Shown here: one piece after another, positions 22,351 to 33,834 of the stretch
How the letters are laid out: each line of letters opens with the position of its first letter
Position numbering within the stretch: position 1 is the stretch's first letter
Source of the DNA: Peronospora farinosa
Taxonomy: Eukaryota; Oomycota; Peronosporomycetes; Peronosporales; Peronosporaceae
Assembly: GCA_947646735.1 (NCBI GenBank)
Contig: CANTFK010000072.1
Span: 310,001-374,000, forward strand
Direction: 5' to 3'
DNA length: 64,000 nucleotides
Made by a program: the position numbers and the translations under genes
The notes under the pieces: generated by a model
The model's input: the letters and a program-made list of their open reading frames with translations, nothing else
What the model was told of the DNA's origin: nothing
Database searches by the model: none

Positions 22351-23265
22351 TCATTTGGCATCCCCGAAACGGTGAGCCTGTTGACCGTATTGGAAAAGTA
22401 TCTTGATGACCCGATCAATGGAAGGCACGAGCACGTCGGCGTCTTCAGCGAGATCATCAAGTGATGACGCGCCGCCCAAGACGCCAATCGACAGCCCGCA
22501 GCCTGCATTCTTGCCCAAGAGCATGTCCGTGGACGTATCCCCCACCATAATGGTATTGTACGGCTCGACGTGGAGTTTCCGGCAAATGTTCCAGATCTGC
22601 TCACCTGCAGGTTTGGCAGGTAATCCGTCGTCACCACATGCTAATGCGTCCACCATCTCCGACACACCCAAGTGCTCTAGCGTGTCAATTGTCGGTTGAC
22701 GGTCATCCGTAGTACACACGGCAATCTTCATGCCCATTTTCTTGATGGTACGAAAGAGCATGGGGACGTTAGCAAGTGGTCGACTTGTGAGTACGGGATC
22801 AGGCATGCTCCAGCATTGCTGGATGATCTCATCAGCCTTGGATTGAGCCATGCCTTCATTCACCAGCACCCTGACAGCAATCTTATAGAGTTCACCCATG
22901 GGAGTACAGCATAATGCACCTTTAGACTTGATGGAACGACTGATCCAGTCGTAGCCCATGGCTTGAAACAGTTTTTCTCGAACAGGAAGTTTTGTTGTCA
23001 TTTCAACATTCCAAGCCTGGGATTCAACCCATCCACCCCACATGAGCGTAAAGTCAATGAGAGTGCCATCCTTGTCAAAGACAACGAGGCCAGGACTGCA
23101 TCGGGGACCACGTGTTTTTTCAATCTGCGCAATGATCGAAGCACTTTCAGCCGCTGTACTGTTGTATCGCTTGCAAAGGATCGAAGAGAAGGCAGGAAAA
23201 GATGCAAACGAAGTCAAAGAGACTGAAGACGTGATGGAACGGAGGGATCGGAGGGAAGAATTCAT
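22351..23265 (-). CDS. HAD-superfamily hydrolase (phosphoglycolate phosphatase-like), probably mitochondrial
   Basis: This encodes 304 residues from the ATG at 23265; another in-frame ATG lies at 23382. The first 40 residues (MNSSLRSLRS, then Ser/Arg-rich and free of acids) look like a mitochondrial presequence. HAD motifs: VFDKDGTLIDF near residue 60 with the nucleophile Asp and the acid/base Asp; CTTD near 180 as motif II; a Lys in GLPAKPAGE as motif III; and VGDTSTDM near 245 as motif IV. An alpha-helical cap lies between motifs I and II. Known: such enzymes dephosphorylate small phosphorylated metabolites, and phosphoglycolate is the commonest assignment. The substrate cannot be read from the sequence. 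It is convergent with the kinase-PP2C gene, with 122 bp between the stops. Confidence 0.85.
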   Translation of the reverse strand: MNSSLRSLRSITSSVSLTSFASFPAFSSILCKRYNSTAAESASIIAQIEKTRGPRCSPGLVVFDKDGTLIDFTLMWGGWVESQAWNVEMTTKLPVREKLFQAMGYDWISRSIKSKGALCCTPMGELYKIAVRVLVNEGMAQSKADEIIQQCWSMPDPVLTSRPLANVPMLFRTIKKMGMKIAVCTTDDRQPTIDTLEHLGVSEMVDALACGDDGLPAKPAGEQIWNICRKLHVEPYNTIMVGDTSTDMLLGKNAGCGLSIGVLGGASSLDDLAEDADVLVPSIDRVIKILFQYGQQAHRFGDAK

Positions 23266-24782
23266 GCTGGTCGTGTAAAGTCGAGAAGATAATGCAAGAG
23301 GTGCGACGTTCGATAGTAGTAGCTTGATTTTTGTATGGCAAGTGGTCGGAAAGAAGTGTCCTATTGTGTTATTGTGAGACATGTAGCAACACGTCACTGG
23401 TCGCAGTGCAAGAGACAAGCCTGTTTTGGTCAAGATTCAATTTCGCTGCTTGGGAATCAGAAAGAGGTGCACTCCCTAAAATAGAGTATTCGAATACAGT
23501 ATTCATATATGGTGCTTGATATAATAGTGCCCATCTATATGAATGTATTGAGGACGACAATTATATTTTAGTTTCGGATTTATTTTTAAGGCAGGTATAT
23601 TATAGCCGCTAGTTATAATTCGGGACCAATTTCATTACGGAGGTTTTTGTTTTACGAAGGTTTTACTGAGACAAGATCTATTTGTACAGTATTTATGTCA
23701 TTTGTAGTTTGTTTAATATTATAGTAGTATTAATGCTATATGTTGCAATCTTTGCGTTCGAAGGATGGTTTATTGGAAAAGCTGGAGATGTACAGTACCG
23801 GTATCCACCAAACGGACGGTATGAACTCCATGATCGTCCTTATTGCTATCCTTCTAAATCTGATTCGGAGTGTAATGCTTCATGACGTGATGGCAAGCAA
23901 TTTTTGTAGTCTCCTCGTTCTTACGGTGCCTTTCCATAATGTCTGAAGTCCAAGCTCTTCACAGATGAAAGCAACATTAGGGCTGTCGTTGTCCGTGCGC
24001 GCAAACCTGCTGGTAGAACCTCATCTGTCAACGATGGGAGCTTGGCGGACGGCTTCAAAACTTCCTTGCAAACAGTGCAAGCAAAGGCACTCCATGCCCT
24101 GGTGTCTCATAGAGCACTTTTGATGGCTATCCACGATTGTTGCCTGTTGTACACTGCATGTTCGTAGACTGTCCACCATCACAAAGTGTCCATCTGTCCT
24201 CCAGCACCCATTCGTACACGTTGTGGCGTTTTGCATCCAAAGCCAGTGGAATTTTAACGCCCTGGCGTGCGGTCGATGGATACTGTAGCTACTACCAGTT
24301 GCCCAACTGACCACCAACGCAATAGACGCAGGAAGGCAGATGCAGGTGATGGCCGCCAGGCTGCTTCAAATATCCAGGGTGCAATTTCTGCGATACACGT
24401 AGTCACGTTGCCATTTATCGTACCCAATATCCTTGACCGTGATCACCCGATTTTGACCCCGTCTCTCAACATCTATGGCTTAGTCGAATCATTCTGGCAG
24501 CTACGTCGTTACAACTGATAGAACGTCTAGTAACGTAATGCGCTAAAAAACTACGGCTCGCTTTGCCGTTGCTCTAAACCGGCTGCTACAACAGGCTGGC
24601 ATGTCCATGCGGTACAGCTGCTGATTCGCAATCGGTGGCATGGTTGCGTTCGTTGCATCATCAGATGGACGGCATCAGAAACATCGATATGATAATACTT
24701 GGGCAAGAAAGAATGGCAACTTTACAGTTCATGCTGCGACAACAACCGTGGTCCCTATACCAAGATCTGCTAGTCCAGTCAG
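23266..24782. other. Intergenic, AT-rich, no gene recognised
   Basis: The left half (23450-23950) is strongly AT-rich. The right half has higher GC content and short open frames (for example 24021-24317 minus and 24635-24780 plus) without recognisable domains. It may contain relics of an older insertion. Confidence 0.4.
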
Positions 24783-26462
24783 ATGGTGCTGCAAGCAGAT
24801 TCGCACTGGCACTGCAGCGCTACGGTCTATCATGGAAAGATCTTCGATGTGCCGGGAAACATGTCAGCAGCTTGGGAGGGAGCGTACATCTACTGCAGCG
24901 AGGTCCCGCAAAGGCACGACGTCACGATGTCTGGCGGGTTTTACAACCCAGCGTTATCGTCACTATCCATGATCTGGTCGGTAGGCCTTCCCTTTTTGCA
25001 AATATACCGCGAGGAAAAGTGTAAGAACGAATAATATAAGAGAAGACGACGCTGTACACCTCATATGGTGAAAATAGAGCAGCAACGCCTTGTATATGAT
25101 GATACACAGACGGCATCTCTTTGCGTGTGGACCGTAAGTAGTACTTGTAAGATCGCAAGTCGAGTGATGTGTGTCCCCGTCCCGTCTGCGACACCTTCGA
25201 TGTGGAATGGATGCAATCAGTGGATGGGCGATATAAACCGACGGACGAGAGCCGGGCGCCGACAATCAAATAACGCTCGGAACGATCTCGCAAACTGCCA
25301 TGTGTCATCCGCCCCGTCTGAGTTGAGCCTGTTCCGTTTCAGCCACAGACGGTACGACAGCCATCGCTCATATCAGTGCGATAGACGCTGTCCCAAAACG
25401 TGCCCTTCTCTGCCACCCGAGATCCGAATTGTCCAACGTCGCTTTGAAGAAAGAGAGTAAAAGCAGAGACGACGTCGATAGGATCTGGCTGGACGCGGGT
25501 GCGACCAGAAAAGCCACGACGTTGCCCTGCCTTACACAGCATGACGACAAAAGTCACTGCAACAAGCCAACGGGCCACCAACTCGCCCATATTCCAATTT
25601 ACACGGTTACTAGCAAGAACAAACGAGCAAGAAACCCAACGACACTTTTGTTCTACGCATCTAACTACTAGAGAGAGAGACAGATAGATAGACATGCCTG
25701 CAACACCAACGTCACCCGTAGCTAACAGCAACAGCCCTGCCAAAACGCCGCTATCCGTGCAGCGTCCAGAGTTGTCTCCGCGCAAGCGCAAGTTCAGTAT
25801 CACTGAGGTTGCATCACCCACGTCGTTGGACGAGGTGAGCAGCACGAGCAGCTCGGCGGTCGAAGAGCATGTGATCTCGCCCAAGAAGAAGGTCAAGGCT
25901 GAAGAACGCGGCAGTGGCAGTGATCTGACCAAGTGGGAGAACAATGTAGTGGCCAGTATTGCCAGCGCGCTCGACATGGACTGTCTGGAAGCAGTCGAAC
26001 CCATCTCGTTCTTGGCGACGCCAGCGGATGACCTCACTGTCGATGAGTTGGAGATCCTGTACCGCTTTCTGGCATGAATACCAAGCTATCAAGTGACAGA
26101 GATCGAGCGAGTTTAGCTTGCTCTGCCCCAGCAGCATATATCTCCACAGCCAGGCTTATACAAACAGGCCAATGGACTATCTGAGGGGTCGTCTGCTATA
26201 GCAGCAGCTTGACTCCTACTAATGCAAGCTTTGGACGGTGTACATGGCCAAAGTGTAGCAATTGTACAGGAAGCAGAGAGAAGAGGTGGTAAATGCCACG
26301 ATCCGCAGCTCATCAAGTAGAGCCATCAAGGAAGAGTACAGTAGCTGAAGGCCACAAATGCCTGATGTAAATATTAATTTAACGAGAATAATTGCAGCTC
26401 AAGTGTAAGAAACTTCATTGCTTGCCAATGTAGTGGAGAAAGGCAAAGGTCTTCTTCGATAG
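24783..26462 (+). repeat. Left arm of a 1.7-kb inverted duplication
   Basis: This stretch is repeated in reverse complement at about 30425-32108. Positions pair so that left + right is about 56885 over most of the length, with only scattered substitutions and a few 1-2 base indels. The similarity fades outward at about 24783 and stops inward near 26462, at the word AGGCAAAGG. The arm contains a whole small gene (25694-26077). Confidence 0.9.
25694..26077 (+). CDS. Small nuclear-type protein, function unknown (left copy)
   Basis: This encodes 127 residues, not recognised as a known family. The N-terminal half is Pro/Ser/Thr-rich with several SP and TP sites (PTSP, SPAKTP), which suit proline-directed kinases. 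Two basic clusters, SPRKRKF and SPKKKVK, look like a bipartite-style nuclear import signal. The C-terminal 45 residues (from DLTKWENNVVASIASALD) look helical and folded and end in LTVDELEILYRFLA. The ATG is preceded by a GA/GATA microsatellite (25672-25692). The identical protein is encoded in the opposite arm, with no amino-acid difference, which suggests a recent or homogenised duplication and supports real coding. Confidence 0.6.
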   Translation: MPATPTSPVANSNSPAKTPLSVQRPELSPRKRKFSITEVASPTSLDEVSSTSSSAVEEHVISPKKKVKAEERGSGSDLTKWENNVVASIASALDMDCLEAVEPISFLATPADDLTVDELEILYRFLA

Positions 26463-26852
26463 CAGTCGTGTCAGTCATGTTGGGCTGATTGATGCAAGCA
26501 TCTTTTTGATTGATGACCATCCATTTCTTGCAAGGTGCAAGCCAGCAAACGACGATCAGATTAGATATCGACTATCTCACGTTCGCCGACTCGCCTGATA
26601 CTGATGAGGGAAGCAGTCCCATCCAATGCGCCAGTACGTACCGTCGCGCTTACTGAATCGCTAGCTCGGCTTTTTTTCGTCTTAGCCGGTTTCCATCCAG
26701 ATAGTACCGACGTCGTCGAACGACTACGAACACCCACCATCACAAAGTTGCAGCATATTTATCTTAACAACGAACGGCAGCAGCGCTCCCTCTCCAGTGC
26801 TCCATGTCTCTGCATCCTCGAAGAAGCTGCATCTCGCTCTATTGCATCAGAC
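26463..26852. other. Spacer between repeat arm and pantothenate kinase
   Basis: This is 390 bp of sequence 3' of the minus-strand kinase gene. No domain or RNA was recognised; it probably contains that gene's 3' untranslated region. Confidence 0.4.
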
Positions 26853-28472
26853 TCACATTTGTACATCAGGCTGCTTTTTGTGCTTGGATGTCTCCGCTGT
26901 TGCCGCTGCTCTGGTCAGCTTCTGCTCGCTGTTATTTTCCTGCTCTTCCTTCGTCTCACATACACCCGGCGTGTCAGAGAGCGAGTCAAAACGTTGAACG
27001 AACGTTCCAAGCGCCCCAAAAAAGCCCTCGTGGTGGAAGAACTGCGCCTGCATTTCGCCCTTGGACCAGAAGCTGATGGCGTAAGCCAGTTGTCGACACG
27101 CCAGCTCATTGCGCCTCAAAAAGTTGCCCGAGAAATAAATTCGCTTGGTCTCCACTTGACGCGCGTTCAAAAATGCCAGCTGCCCTAGGTTTTGCGTGAT
27201 CATGAAGAGCAGCGAGCGTGCAACGTCAACGTCTCGTGGTGGATGGAGTAGACGGCGCGCGCCGGCCTTGCCAAAGCTGCTGGCAACTGTATTGGGATTG
27301 AGCTGAAATTGCTCATAGCCGGCTGGACCGTAAATATCGCCCACGGTCATGTCCACTGCATGCGAGTCTCCCTCAACACTGGCATCCATCGCTTCATCGA
27401 ACGTGTGCAATTTAGAGAGTGCACGGCATAGCCCTAGGAATGTCCCACCACCCAGACTCGTCCCCGACACGCGCTCGTACTGCGACTCGCCTGTAATTTT
27501 TAGAATACTTACACCTGAACCGATATTCACGAGCAAGAACGGGTACAAGTCGTGCTTGTCTGGCTTGGGCAAGATTATCTTCGTCGCGCTCCCCAATCCA
27601 TGCGTGTCTGGGATAACATTGATGAAGGTATAACACTCATTTGGAGCGTACCGTAGCACAAAGTTAAGTCCCTGAATGAGAGCATCCATCTCGTCCGCTT
27701 TCTCGAGCTCAATACCCAGACGTGACTCAAACAGCGGAGAAAACTACAAGCACCATCATCCATCAAGAACAACATAAGAAAAAGATCAAGTCTTTCTTCC
27801 TAAGACGTATAAAAGCTGTACCTTGAAGGCACCGCCGCCGGTACACGCGATCTTTTTGATATATCGATGGAAGAAGCGACGGCGCACAAAATCTGTCATC
27901 TCGTCCATTTTTGCTGTCGGGAAGCTGCAAAAGCAATAGTCTCACTCAATTTCAACGTCCCTCTTCTGTCATCTTATCTATACGCACTTGATAAAGTGGA
28001 TACTGCCGCCCAATTCTGGCACAAACATCTCCAGTTGCTCGTCGCGCTGGGCCTCGTCCGTCGTATGAAGGCTCATGATGAAGCCATCAATAAGCGGCAA
28101 GCTGCCTTCCACACGCCTTTGCTCCTTAGCCTTCAGTGCATCCGATCGATTCAGTCGTCGCTCCATATGTCGTCGCTGTGCTGCAACCGCACCGTCCGTT
28201 GACTGGAAGTAGACCATCTTGGCCAATGTACCGCCAATATCAAGTGCAAAAAGACGACCACAGTCCGCTGATTTCTCGTTTAAAATATGCAGATGAAATC
28301 GACGAAGCTTGCGACGGCGTGCAATGATAAGACCCGCAATACAGGACGCACCGAATAGGAATACACGGGTCCAAAAGACATTGCTATGCCGCCCCGATGG
28401 CGTCGTCATGATCCTACCGAGAGATTCTCGCGAAACTCGTGTGGTCGACATAACCACACCACCGTAGTACAT
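26853..28472 (-). CDS. PANK: Type II pantothenate kinase
   Basis: There are three exons on the minus strand: 28472-27988, 27924-27822 and 27743-26853. The introns are 63 bp (GTGCGT...CAG) and 78 bp (GTACAG...TAG), giving 492 residues from the ATG at 28472; a second ATG lies seven codons on. Residues 30-55 contain a hydrophobic segment, a possible membrane anchor or mitochondrial signal. The acetate-kinase/actin-fold phosphate loop LFALDIGGTLAKMVYF is near 75. IACTGGGAFKF lies across the second splice junction, and LLVNIGSGVSILKI and GTSLGGGTFLGLC follow. Known: it phosphorylates pantothenate, the first and usually rate-limiting step of coenzyme A synthesis. The gene occupies the space between the two arms of the inverted duplication and is single copy here. 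Confidence 0.9.
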
Positions 28473-30424
28473 AATTTTTTCGGTCGACACGATTGTACCT
28501 TTTTTTGCTTCCGCACGGAGTTTTACTTTCAAACTTCAAGCTAGGACCTTTTCCTTTTTTTCTGCTAAAATTTCCGTCGCTGAAACGACAGGAAGATAAG
28601 ATTCGAGCACCTCGGTTCCGTCCACCGCTCTAGGAAAGATAAGAAAGATTGCATGCAAATCACAGTCGCACGCTTAGATGATCATAAATTTGGAATTTAA
28701 CCGAAGAAATGTGATGGGCGCATGGGGTGTAAATCAGGTCAGGAGGATACGCACTTTCTAAGACTCATACTCAGGTCAGCTTGCAGTCCACCCTATCCTT
28801 TGCAGATACGACCACGGCATGGGTTGCAAGAGATGGCCTAAATCCATTTTTATTCTGCTAATTGTGCGACGTGGTCGGATAGTCTATAAAAAACATGTGA
28901 CAAAGCTTCTTCTTCTGAATCATGTAATCGGATTTCTGGCTGTACGAGCCAGCCAGGTGCATAAACGTTATTGTATGCTTCTGCATAAACGTGCCGCGGG
29001 TGAGATATGTCACTCGAATGATTATCATACGTACGTACTGTCCCTTGCGCTGTCGCGTCTCTTGTCGAGGTAACGAAGCGAAAGTCGGGAAAAGGATAGC
29101 CGCTTAGCGGCTTTTTATGTAATCTAACAAAAAATAAAAATATACAGCGTATTAACGCCTTTAACGAGACATGATCTAGTTGTTACGGGAAAATGCTTCG
29201 CTTGGTCTCTGTATGAAGCAATGTCCTCTGCAGCGTCAAGACGATAAAAACATTAAACTACCTCGTGATTTACGACGTAAATCTTATGATTGGGTGAATA
29301 CTCAGTGATCAAACGATCTTCTCGCACGGCGACGTGCTATAGGGGCTGATGTTTGTTTGGGTTACTATAGTGCAAATGCATAAGTATCCTGTAAAGGGAT
29401 TCGCTTGACGCATGTGTCCACTCAGAAAGGTGTCACAACGTATATCATCGCTCCGTTTATACTATACTCAAATATTTCGTACAAGCCACTACCTTAGCCT
29501 GATTCATTCTGCTCAATGGCGCACCTGCAGGCACCCATGGGTGACGCCATATTCTCTCCATACTGCGGCAAATACTACACCATAGTTTAACGTTGGAACA
29601 CAGATAGACCGTCCTTCAAAAAAAAAGAAGAGCCGCCTGTTTATGTTTTCGTTAGTCAAAATCTGCGACAGTACCGGTGTACACACTGTGCTTCAACGTA
29701 GTGCAATATAGTGCAATAGACGATAATTAAAGTTGTTGCACGAGATTTTCCATCATTTTCTGGAAGAATGGCAGAGAAGCTTCCACACTTGGGAAGAAAT
29801 CAGCACCTGGCTCAGAAGCATGTCGCGGCCTTAGCGACTCGTGGCGTGCAAGGGTATCAATAACAGCTGCCATGGCGTGGTCCTTTCAGTAGCGCCAGCC
29901 AGGCCAACGCAACCGGGTGACAGGTAACCTCTATCTTAACAAATCAGAGGCACGTTTTTTGAAAAATGATTTCTGTGATTCGCAATGTGAAACGGTTGGC
30001 TTCAACTTTAAAATAACGTTGAAGCTCCTTTACTCAACTGTGCCGCACCGTTGCCGTATGGCGAATTGGGTGTCCTCAGGACATTGCATGCAGAATGCAT
30101 GTGATGGAAGGGGTGGGTGGACATTCGTGCAGTTGTTCTACTTTACGGCACGTCTCTGGACGGACTGTAACGCAGTGAAGCTAGCAAGTAAAGGCGAGCG
30201 TGGAGCACTGGTCATTGGATAGGATTGCTACACCCTAAACGTCCAGCAGCCGGGAATCACGACCGAACACAGGTTTGAGATTGAAGTGTCACGATGCGGC
30301 GAGTCCCTGGTGTGTCGTCGTTTCCTGGCTTCCTGTCTAGCAAAAGCTATCAAGTGGTTTTAAAAGGGGGATAAACATCCAAAGTTGTTGGCATCACAAC
30401 CCAACGGCTGCAACCGAAGAAGCC
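28473..30424. other. Intergenic, no gene recognised
   Basis: This contains the promoter of the pantothenate kinase and about 1.8 kb of unassigned DNA. A short minus-strand frame at 29727-29873 (48 residues, starting MAAVIDTLARHES) looks protein-like and could be a terminal exon or fragment. I cannot connect it to a family. The frame at 29917-30222 (+) shows no domain. Confidence 0.4.
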
Positions 30425-32108
30425 TTTTTGTGCCTTTGCCTTTCTCCACTACATTGGCAAGCAATGAATCTTCTTACGGTTGAGGTGCAATTATTATTCT
30501 CGTTAAATTAATATTTACATCAGGCATTTGTGGCCTTCAACTACTGTATTCTTCCTTGATGGCTCTACTTGATGAGCTGCGGATCGTGGCATTTACCACC
30601 TCTTCTCTCTGCTTCCTGTACAATTGCTACACTTTGGCCATGTACACCGTCCAAAGCTTGCATTAGTAGGAGTCAAGCTGCTGCTATAGCAGACGACCCC
30701 TCAGATAGTCCATTGGCCTGTTTGTATAAGCCTGGCTGTGGAGATATATGCTGCTGGGGCAGAGCAAGCTAAACTCGCTCGATCTCTGTCACTTGATAGC
30801 TTGGTATTCATGCCAGAAAGCGGTACAGGATCTCCAACTCATCGACAGTGAGGTCATCCGCTGGCGTCGCCAAGAACGAGATGGGTTCGACTGCTTCCAG
30901 ACAGTCCATGTCGAGCGCGCTGGCAATACTGGCCACTACATTGTTCTCCCACTTGGTCAGATCACTGCCACTGCCGCGTTCTTCAGCCTTGACCTTCTTC
31001 TTGGGCGAGATCACATGCTCTTCGACCGCCGAGCTGCTCGTGCTGCTCACCTCGTCCAACGACGTGGGTGATGCAACCTCAGTGATACTGAACTTGCGCT
31101 TGCGCGGAGACAACTCTGGACGCTGCACGGATAGCGGCGTTTTGGCAGGGCTGTTGCTGTTAGCTACGGGTGACGTTGGTGTTGCAGGCATGTCTATCTA
31201 TCTGTCTCTCTCTCTAGTAGTTTAGATGCGTAGAACAAAAGTGTCGTTGGGTTTCTTGCTCGTTTGTTCTTGCTAGTAACCGTGTAAATTGGAATATGGG
31301 CGAGTTGGTGGCCCGTTGGCTTGTTGCAGTGACTTTTGTCGTCATGCTGTGTAAGGCAGGGCAACGTCGTGGCTTTTCTGGTCGCACCCGCGTCCAGCCA
31401 GATCCTATCGACGTCGTCTCTGCTTTTACTCTCTTTCTTCAAAGCGACGTTGGACAATTCGGATCTCGGGTGGCAGAGAAGGGCACGTTTTGGGACAGCG
31501 TCTATCGCACTGATATGAGCGATGGCTGTCGTACCGTCTGTGGCTGAAACGGAACAGGCTCAACTCAGACGGGGCGGATGACACATGGCAGTTTGCGAGG
31601 TCGTTCCGAGCGTTATTTGATTGTCGGCGCCCGGCTCTCGTCCGTCGGTTTATATCGCCCATCCACTGATTGCATCCATTCCACATCGAAGGTGTCGCAG
31701 ACGGGACGGGGACACACATCACTCGACTTGCGATCTTACAAGTACTACTTACGGTCCACACGCAAAGAGATGCCGTCTATGTATCATCATATACAAGGCG
31801 TTGCTGCTCTATTTTCACCATATGAGGTGTACAGCGTCGTCTTCTCTTATATTATTCGTTCTTACACTTTTCCTCGCGGTATATTTGCAAAAAGGGAAGG
31901 CCTACCGACCAGATCATGGATAGTGACGATAACGCTGGGTTGTAAAACCCGCCAGACATCGTGACGTCGTGCCTTTGCGGGACCTCGCTGCAGTAGATGT
32001 ACGCTCCCTCCCAAGCTGCTGACATGTTTCCCGGCACATCGAAGATCTTTCCATAATGGTCCGTAGCGCTGCAGTGCCGTGCGAATCTGCTTGCAGCACC
32101 AGTGCAGT
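30425..32108 (-). repeat. Right arm of the inverted duplication
   Basis: This is the reverse complement of 24783-26462. Small differences include one extra base near 31217, which alters the spacing upstream of the small gene, and a two-base deletion near 32083. At its inner end the two arms diverge just after a shared run ending near 30423. Confidence 0.9.
30808..31191 (-). CDS. Small nuclear-type protein, function unknown (right copy)
   Basis: This is identical in all 127 residues to the product of 25694-26077. It has the same SP/TP-rich start, basic clusters SPRKRKF and SPKKKVK, and helical end. The promoter-side microsatellite is also duplicated. Being in the opposite arm, it is transcribed towards the pantothenate kinase, as is the left copy. 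Confidence 0.6.
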   Translation of the reverse strand: MPATPTSPVANSNSPAKTPLSVQRPELSPRKRKFSITEVASPTSLDEVSSTSSSAVEEHVISPKKKVKAEERGSGSDLTKWENNVVASIASALDMDCLEAVEPISFLATPADDLTVDELEILYRFLA

Positions 32109-32857
32109 CAGTCTGACCGGACCAGTGAGCTTGCCGTTACAAGTTGGCAACATGCTGCTTGCGTGCGGACCGATGCGAGTCCCAGTTTTGTAGCGCACGA
32201 TCGCTCTTGCCATGCACGAACGGTCTTTAACGACAAAAGACGCAAGCTTCGATTCATATTAAAGGATATTGTACTGGTCGGTCGATGCTCTACGCTCATG
32301 GATAAAACGGCTAGTTCGAAACTTGGCGGTCAATGCGTGCCTGCTATCCAGCATCTGCTACTATGACGGCCAAGTTGCAGAGACAGTAGTAGCTTTTGTT
32401 CGCAACGGACGATGTGGTACATTGTGGCGTTTGCAGCTGATTTGTTTGGATGCAGTTTAGACGATACCACATGAATCACTTTGGTCTTTACACTTTGCAT
32501 CACTACGATTTCCTGCATTTGAAAGCAACAGGTCAATTCATGACACTACTTACCACGACTGAGCCAAACAGAGATAGCAACAGAGCTTCAGATGACAAGT
32601 GTTTCAGAGATTTTCTTGCAAAGGCGTGAGAAATTCTTTGCGATGTTCGACTGACGGCCACGTAAGCCCGGCCATACCTCCCATTAGTAGCCAAAAAAGG
32701 AGCTTGCAACGCAGGCAACACCACACTAAACATTGATGGCAAACACAACTTTGATATCCACATAAGAACCTCCAATCATACGAGATCACATCCCACTGAT
32801 AGAGCGTTTTCACATTCTTCTTGCATTGCTTGCCGGTTTGTGCTGGTCCTTTTTTCT
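32109..32857. other. Intergenic, no gene recognised
   Basis: The open frames are short and domain-free. The minus frame at 32533-32775 contains GRAYVAVSRTS, which faintly recalls the end of PIF1/Helitron helicases, but this is too weak to annotate. Confidence 0.4.
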
Positions 32858-33739
32858 CTACTTCTCATCGTAATGATACGGGTCGACATCACCATGAGGC
32901 GCCACTATCTCTGACGGCAGTGCCTCACCCTCTGCAGGAACAAAGGTCGGGTACGGAAGCGGTGCCTCCAACTTTTTCTTGCGGGCATCCGTTACACGGA
33001 CAATACCTCCATTGTTTCCTGGCACACTACCCTTGACGTAAATGAGGTTGCGTTCCACATCAATCTTGGCGATCCAGAGATTGTCACGCGTAACGCGATT
33101 GCCACCCATGCGACCCGGCATTTTCTTACCCTTAAACACCTTACCAGGGTCCTGACATTGACCGGTAGAACCCATATGACGATGTGTCTTGGAGTTACCA
33201 TGGGAAGCCGGTTGACCTGCAAAGTTGTGCCGTTTCATGACACCTTGGAAACCTTTACCCTTGCTCGTACCACATACATCCACGTACTGACCAGGAGTAA
33301 AATGCAATGCCGAGAGTTTCATTCCCAATGGCAATAGAGCGTCTTCCGATACACGAAACTCCTGTAATTGACGCTTTGGTGGAACGCCAGCCTTGGCCAA
33401 ATGACCCAACACGGGTTTGGTCACATTCTTGGGCTTACGTAATCCGACGCCAAGTTGAAGTGCATTAAATCCATGACGATCCGCTGTCTTAATCTGCGTC
33501 ACTTGACACTCTTCGACTTGTAGTACCGTACAATTGTGACGATAGCCAAAATGATCCCAGACGGGCATCATTCCAATCTTAACAGCTAGTAATCCCGTGC
33601 GTTTCTTCTCCGACGACCATCCAGCAACATCCACACTCGTCTCGGTCGCAACAACACGTGAAATAGCTGTCGAGAATGACGATACACGCAACGAGGTCGT
33701 CACAAACGTCTTGCCAAGCATTCTCGATCCCTGCCACAT
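32858..33739 (-). CDS. MRPL3: Mitochondrial large-subunit ribosomal protein uL3m
   Basis: This encodes 293 residues from the ATG at 33739. The first 35 residues (MWQGSRMLGKTFVTTSLRV and on) are basic and hydroxylated, as expected of a mitochondrial presequence. The body is a bacterial-type L3: GLLAVKIGMMPVWDHFG, YVDVCGTSKGKGFQGVMKRH, the signature stretch NSKTHRHMGSTGQCQDPGKV, then GKKMPGRMGGNRVT and GSVPGNNGG near the end. The long loop reaching the peptidyl-transferase centre is complete. Known: L3 binds early to the large rRNA and is needed for subunit assembly. It is divergent from the sorting nexin gene, with 95 bp between the start codons. Confidence 0.93.
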   Translation of the reverse strand: MWQGSRMLGKTFVTTSLRVSSFSTAISRVVATETSVDVAGWSSEKKRTGLLAVKIGMMPVWDHFGYRHNCTVLQVEECQVTQIKTADRHGFNALQLGVGLRKPKNVTKPVLGHLAKAGVPPKRQLQEFRVSEDALLPLGMKLSALHFTPGQYVDVCGTSKGKGFQGVMKRHNFAGQPASHGNSKTHRHMGSTGQCQDPGKVFKGKKMPGRMGGNRVTRDNLWIAKIDVERNLIYVKGSVPGNNGGIVRVTDARKKKLEAPLPYPTFVPAEGEALPSEIVAPHGDVDPYHYDEK

Positions 33740-33834
33740 ACTTAATGACGCTTCGTAGCCATAGAATACCAGTGGTACCAATAGTATGGTACGGCTGTAC
33801 CCATGGCTGCAAATTCCTTTTTCAGCCAATCAGA
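33740..33834. promoter_or_regulatory. Bidirectional promoter between MRPL3 and sorting nexin
   Basis: Only 95 bp separate the chosen ATGs of two divergent genes, so both promoters and 5' untranslated regions must share this stretch or reach into the other gene. The long frame of the nexin also runs back to an ATG at 33676, inside MRPL3, which would make the genes overlap. The start at 33835 is preferred because it directly precedes the membrane segment. Confidence 0.5.

Noticed and set aside
24635..25034. Protein-like pieces in several frames near the outer end of the left repeat arm
   Set aside because: Frames change between the two arms and no domain is recognisable; at most a relic.
25339..26037. 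232-residue minus frame in the left repeat arm
   Set aside because: Antisense to the small duplicated gene and its upstream region; in the right arm it is split by an indel, so it is not conserved.
29727..29873. 48-residue minus frame starting MAAVIDTLARHES
   Set aside because: Looks protein-like but too short and without a splice partner or known family; mentioned only in the intergenic entry.
32533..32775. GRAYVAVSRTS, resembling the end of PIF1/Helitron helicases
   Set aside because: No helicase motifs elsewhere nearby and the match is a few residues only.
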